In this document: piece after piece, positions 61,033-64,000 of the stretch
Numbering within the stretch: the stretch's first letter is position 1
How the letters are laid out: the number at the start of each line of letters is the position of its first letter
Source: UBA2767 sp965228625
GTDB taxonomy: Bacteria > Pseudomonadota > Alphaproteobacteria > Rhizobiales > Methyloligellaceae
Direction: 5' to 3'
NCBI GenBank assembly: GCA_965228625.1
Contig: OZ245829.1
Coordinates: 1,364,001-1,428,000 of the forward strand
DNA: 64,000 bases
Notes under the pieces: model-generated
The model's input: only the letters and a program-made list of their open reading frames with translations
Told to the model about the DNA's origin: nothing
Databases searched by the model: none
Made by a program: the position numbers and the translations under genes

Positions 61033-62430
61033 TTACCGCGTCCGGGATTCGTCATTGTGTGTGGTCTTGTGGGGCAAAGACAAGACCATGCGCAACCCGG
61101 GCTCGTTGTCCTCAACGCGTACGGACCCGCCATAAAGCCTGGCCACGGCGGCGACAAGGCTGAGACCCAGCCCGCTGCCCGGACGCGAGCGGCTTTCCTC
61201 CAGCCGGACAAACCGCTTGAGCACCCGTTCGCGATCCTGTTTGGGAATGCCGGGCCCGGAATCGGCGACGGTCAGTTCGATGGCCTTGCCGGTGTCCATG
61301 GCGGTGACCTCGATCTCGCCGCCCTTGCCCGTAGCGCCGTACTTGATCGCGTTGTCGATCAGGTTCGCCAGCGCCTGGCCGACGAGCTGGCGGTCGCCTT
61401 TGAAATGCACACCATTCGCGACATTGGCGGTGAGCGTCATGTTCTTCTCTTCCGCCGTCGGCTCGTACAGCTCCACGAAATCCTGAACCAGCGCGTTTGC
61501 GTCGATTTCGTTCATCGCGTTGCCGGTGGTTCCGGCTTCGAGCCGTGCAATGCTGAGCAATGCGTTGAACGTCTTGATCAGTCCGTCCGCTTCCTGAATC
61601 GTCTGCTCCAGCGCATCGCGATAGGCCTGCGCGTCCCCCTTCTCGCGTAGCGCCGCTTCGGCGCGGTTGCGAAGCCGGGTGAGCGGTGTCTTCAGATCGT
61701 GGGCGATATTGTCGGAGACTTCCCGCATGCCGGCCATCAACTGCTCGATGCGGTCGAGCATCGCGTTCAGGTTCCGTGACAGGCGGTCGAGTTCGTCGCC
61801 CGACCCGTTGAGCGGCACGCGTTCCGACAGATCGCCCTCCATAATGGTCCGGCTTGTGGCGGTCACCGTATCGATGCGGGCAAGCAGACCGCGGCTTACG
61901 AGCCAGCCGCCGCCGAGACCGACAAGCGCCATGAAGCCGAGACCGATGAAGAACGCGCGGCGGACAATGCGCTCGAAAATGCGCCGGTCCTCGATGTCGC
62001 GGCCGACGATCAGTCGAAACCCGCCCGGCAGGCGGAAGACGCTGGCCAGCGCAAGACGCGATTCCACACCGCGTTGGCTGGGACGCTTGTAGGCGAACTC
62101 CACGCGCCCGACACTGTTCCAGAGGTCCTTGGAAATGGACGTCAGGTTGCCGGTTATGCGGCGGCCGTCCTTGTCGGTGACGAGGTAGAGGCTGTTGCCC
62201 GGAGTCAGGCTACGGTTCGAGACCACCTTGGTCAGGTTGGAGATACCGCCGGCGTTGTATTGCTCCGCGAGGCCGCGGATCTCCGCCTCGATGGTCTGCT
62301 CGAGCTGGCGCGCGAGCAGCACGTTGGTCTGGTAGTAGATGTAACCGATGGCGCCGGCGGACGCAGATCCGAACAGCGCCATGAAGATCACGGCCAATCG
62401 AAATGTGGTGGTGCGAAATAGCTTATGCAC
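61033..62430 (-). CDS. HAMP sensor histidine kinase
   Basis: 465 residues from the GTG at 62430 (HKLFRTTTFRLAVIFMAL follows, the usual beginning of this family; a TTG at 62454 is the alternative). Two TM helices (about 9-30 and 160-180) flank a periplasmic sensor; then HAMP, a HisKA helix with NIAHDLKTPLTRLRNR, N box LIDNAIKYG, G1 DSGPGIP and G2 GSGLGLSL. It overlaps the response-regulator gene by eight bases, so they form a two-component system, and degP and glnE are on either side. Confidence 0.92.
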   Translation of the reverse strand: MHKLFRTTTFRLAVIFMALFGSASAGAIGYIYYQTNVLLARQLEQTIEAEIRGLAEQYNAGGISNLTKVVSNRSLTPGNSLYLVTDKDGRRITGNLTSISKDLWNSVGRVEFAYKRPSQRGVESRLALASVFRLPGGFRLIVGRDIEDRRIFERIVRRAFFIGLGFMALVGLGGGWLVSRGLLARIDTVTATSRTIMEGDLSERVPLNGSGDELDRLSRNLNAMLDRIEQLMAGMREVSDNIAHDLKTPLTRLRNRAEAALREKGDAQAYRDALEQTIQEADGLIKTFNALLSIARLEAGTTGNAMNEIDANALVQDFVELYEPTAEEKNMTLTANVANGVHFKGDRQLVGQALANLIDNAIKYGATGKGGEIEVTAMDTGKAIELTVADSGPGIPKQDRERVLKRFVRLEESRSRPGSGLGLSLVAAVARLYGGSVRVEDNEPGLRMVLSLPHKTTHNDESRTR

Positions 62431-63103
62431 CGTCAGCGCGGATCGAGTAGCCAACGCCTCTTACGGTGTGCAGGAGCGGCTTGTCGAATTCCTTGTCGAT
62501 CTTCGCGCGCAGCCTCGAAATATGCACGTCGATAACGTTCGTCTGGGGATCGAAGTGATAGTCCCAGACGTGTTCCAGCAACATGGTCCGCGTTACGACC
62601 TGCCCTGCATGTTTCATCAGATATTCCAGCAGACGAAATTCCCGAGGCTGAAGCAATATCGGTTGTCCTGAACGTACAACCTTGTGCGTCAACCTGTCGA
62701 GTTCCAGGTCGTCGACCTTGTACTTCGTTACCGCTTCCTCCGGCGCCGAGCGCCGGGCGAGTGCTTCGATGCGCGCAAGCAGTTCGCTGAACGAGTAGGG
62801 CTTGGTGAGATAGTCGTCGCCGCCGGCGCGCAGTCCCTTCACCCTGTCATCGACCTCGCCGAGCGCGCTCAGGATCAGCGCCGGCGTCTGGACGCCCTTC
62901 TCGCGAAGCTGGGAAATGACAGACAGGCCGTCGAGCTTGGGCAGCATGCGGTCGACGATCAGCACGTCATGAACCTGACTTTCCGCCAGCGCCAGTCCGG
63001 CCTCGCCGTCGGCGGCATGGTCCGGCACGTGGCCAGCCTCCTTCAACGCCTTGGTGAGAAACGCGGCCGTTTCGCTGTCGTCTTCAATTATCAGGACACG
63101 CAT
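62423..63103 (-). CDS. OmpR-family response regulator
   Basis: 226 residues from the ATG at 63103 (MRVLIIEDD, the usual receiver start; in-frame starts at 63133 and 63178 would add an unconserved extension). Receiver with phospho-Asp in VLIVDRMLPKLD, and C-terminal winged HTH with LEYLMKHAGQVVTRTMLLEHVW and LHTVRGVGYSI. Partner of the histidine kinase that overlaps it. Confidence 0.92.
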   Translation of the reverse strand: MRVLIIEDDSETAAFLTKALKEAGHVPDHAADGEAGLALAESQVHDVLIVDRMLPKLDGLSVISQLREKGVQTPALILSALGEVDDRVKGLRAGGDDYLTKPYSFSELLARIEALARRSAPEEAVTKYKVDDLELDRLTHKVVRSGQPILLQPREFRLLEYLMKHAGQVVTRTMLLEHVWDYHFDPQTNVIDVHISRLRAKIDKEFDKPLLHTVRGVGYSIRADGA

Positions 63104-63199
63104 GGGCTCTGACTTTAACCCGGAAATGGACATATCTTGAACCGTATGGTCCGTCGGAATCTGTGCTTCTAGGGTCATGGGATGAAATACCTAGGTGGC

Positions 63200-63229
63200 G
63201 ACGGCACGGTCAACAAGGACCGTGCCGTC
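63200..63229 (-). terminator. strong hairpin after the degP-like gene
   Basis: Perfect 12-bp arms GACGGCACGGTC (63200-63211) and GACCGTGCCGTC (63218-63229) with a six-base loop, between the protease stop and the response-regulator gene. There is no T-run, so attenuation instead of full termination is possible. Confidence 0.65.
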
Positions 63230-63245
63230 TGAGGTCCGTGGAGAG

Positions 63246-64000
63246 TTAGACCTTCTTGAGGGGGATGGCGATGAACCGCTGGTTCTCGCCCGAACGTACG
63301 AGCATGTTGACAGCCGTGCGGCCTTTGTCCTTGGCCTTCTTGACGCTGTCTGCAACGTCTTCAGGGTTGCTCACGTCCTTGCCGCCAACCTTGAGGATGA
63401 CGTCACCGGCCCTGAGCCCCTTCTCGGCCGCCGAGGAGTCGGGATCAACCTTGGTGATCACGACGCCCTTCTTGCCCGCACCCGGCTTGCTCGAGGCCGG
63501 AGCAATGGAGAGGCCCAGGCCATCCATCTGCTCGTCCGAACTCGCGGACGGCTTGTCGTCCTTGTTCAGGGCCGCAAGCTGCCGGCTGGTCGGGAACGTA
63601 CCCAGCTTGACGCTGATGTCGCGCTCCTTGCCGTCACGCAGAACCTTGATCGTGATGTTCTCTTTCGGATTGATGGTCGCGATCTTGCGCGCCAGGTCCC
63701 GCGAGCTCTCGATGTTCTCGCCCTCGACACTGAGGATGAGGTCACCGACTTCCATGTCGGACTTGGCCGCCGGACCGCCCGAGGACAGCTTGGTCACGAT
63801 CGCGCCCTTCGGCTCATCGAAACCGAAGCTTGCAGCCATGTCGTCGCTGACGCTCTGGATCGACACGCCGAGCCAGCCGCGGGCGACCTTGCCATCGCTC
63901 TTGAGCTGAGCAACGACCGTCTTCGCCAACTGCGCGGGAACCGCGAAGGCGATGCCGACGTTACCGCCGGAGGGGCTGAAGATGGCGGTGTTGACGCCGA
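63246..64000 (-). CDS. degP: DegP/HtrA (Do) family serine protease, C-terminal part
   Basis: Partial: the gene continues beyond the window's right edge. The visible part starts with the end of the protease domain (GVNTAIFSPSGGNVGIAFAVP), then PDZ1 (about GWLGVSIQSV to VKLG) and PDZ2 (LGLSIAPASS to the end). The catalytic Ser lies in the missing part, before GGNVGI. A periplasmic chaperone-protease for misfolded envelope proteins. Followed by a two-component system. Confidence 0.93.
   Translation of the reverse strand, partial: GVNTAIFSPSGGNVGIAFAVPAQLAKTVVAQLKSDGKVARGWLGVSIQSVSDDMAASFGFDEPKGAIVTKLSSGGPAAKSDMEVGDLILSVEGENIESSRDLARKIATINPKENITIKVLRDGKERDISVKLGTFPTSRQLAALNKDDKPSASSDEQMDGLGLSIAPASSKPGAGKKGVVITKVDPDSSAAEKGLRAGDVILKVGGKDVSNPEDVADSVKKAKDKGRTAVNMLVRSGENQRFIAIPLKKV

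Noticed and set aside
58920..61163. Long plus-strand frame of 747 codons opposite glnE
   Set aside because: No recognisable domain; the minus strand carries an unmistakable glnE.

Overview
The window is GC-rich, gene-dense DNA from an alphaproteobacterium, most likely of the order Hyphomicrobiales (Rhizobiales). The evidence is the degP - OmpR-type regulator - histidine kinase - glnE gene order at the right end, an AttH-type ABC export operon, a PleC/DivJ/PdhS-like histidine kinase whose promoter is crowded with GANTC (CcrM) sites, three DUF2147 genes, and many GTG/TTG starts. No rRNA, tRNA, CRISPR array, transposase or prophage gene was seen. The genus cannot be told from the sequence alone.

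Layout. 0.3-3.1 kb: a small six-cysteine secreted protein, a Tat-type M16 peptidase and a pentameric ligand-gated ion channel. 3.2-5.9 kb (minus): an operon of sterol-desaturase-like enzyme, CpxP-like protein, ECF sigma factor, putative anti-sigma protein and metal-sensor-like periplasmic protein. A paralogous sigma/anti-sigma/metal-sensor cassette, preceded by an EF-hand protein, lies at 55.7-57.9 kb. 6.6-10.9 kb: an ABC exporter with an AttH-like secreted partner.

11.7-21.3 kb (minus): a colinear cluster of a Dpp-type peptide ABC transporter, a C45 N-terminal-nucleophile amidase, a sigma-54 enhancer-binding protein, an AtuA-like protein and a DUF4387 protein. Both halves start behind strong sigma-54 promoters (TGGCAC/TTGC type) with similar upstream inverted repeats, so the cluster looks like a self-contained sigma-54 regulon. 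21.6-28.6 kb: a beta-helix protein, an unknown envelope protein, a CoA transferase plus metallo-beta-lactamase-fold pair, and divergently a phosphite dehydrogenase with its LysR regulator (ptxD-ptxE) but no ptxABC transporter.

28.8-50.2 kb: an unusual signalling and envelope island. It holds a bactofilin, three caspase-fold proteins (one fused to a SUMF1/FGE domain, one with the catalytic Cys replaced), a TIR-transmembrane-TPR protein, a SLOG-like/adenylate cyclase fusion, a di-haem cytochrome c/DUF4384 fusion, an RND/MMPL exporter carrying a C-terminal cyclic-nucleotide-binding domain with its LolA-like partner, an OmpA protein, three DUF2147 proteins and a CRP-type regulator. All three DUF2147 genes have CRP-type TGTGA-N6-TCAC(A/G) boxes upstream. 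Cyclase, CRP protein, CRP boxes and exporter cNMP domain therefore suggest a local cyclic-nucleotide circuit. A three-fold repeat of decayed gene 3' ends and strong hairpins lies at 46.46-47.16 kb.

50.6-64 kb: housekeeping genes: pepN, the PdhS-like kinase, the second ECF cassette, glnE, a two-component system and the C-terminal part of a DegP/HtrA protease that runs off the window.
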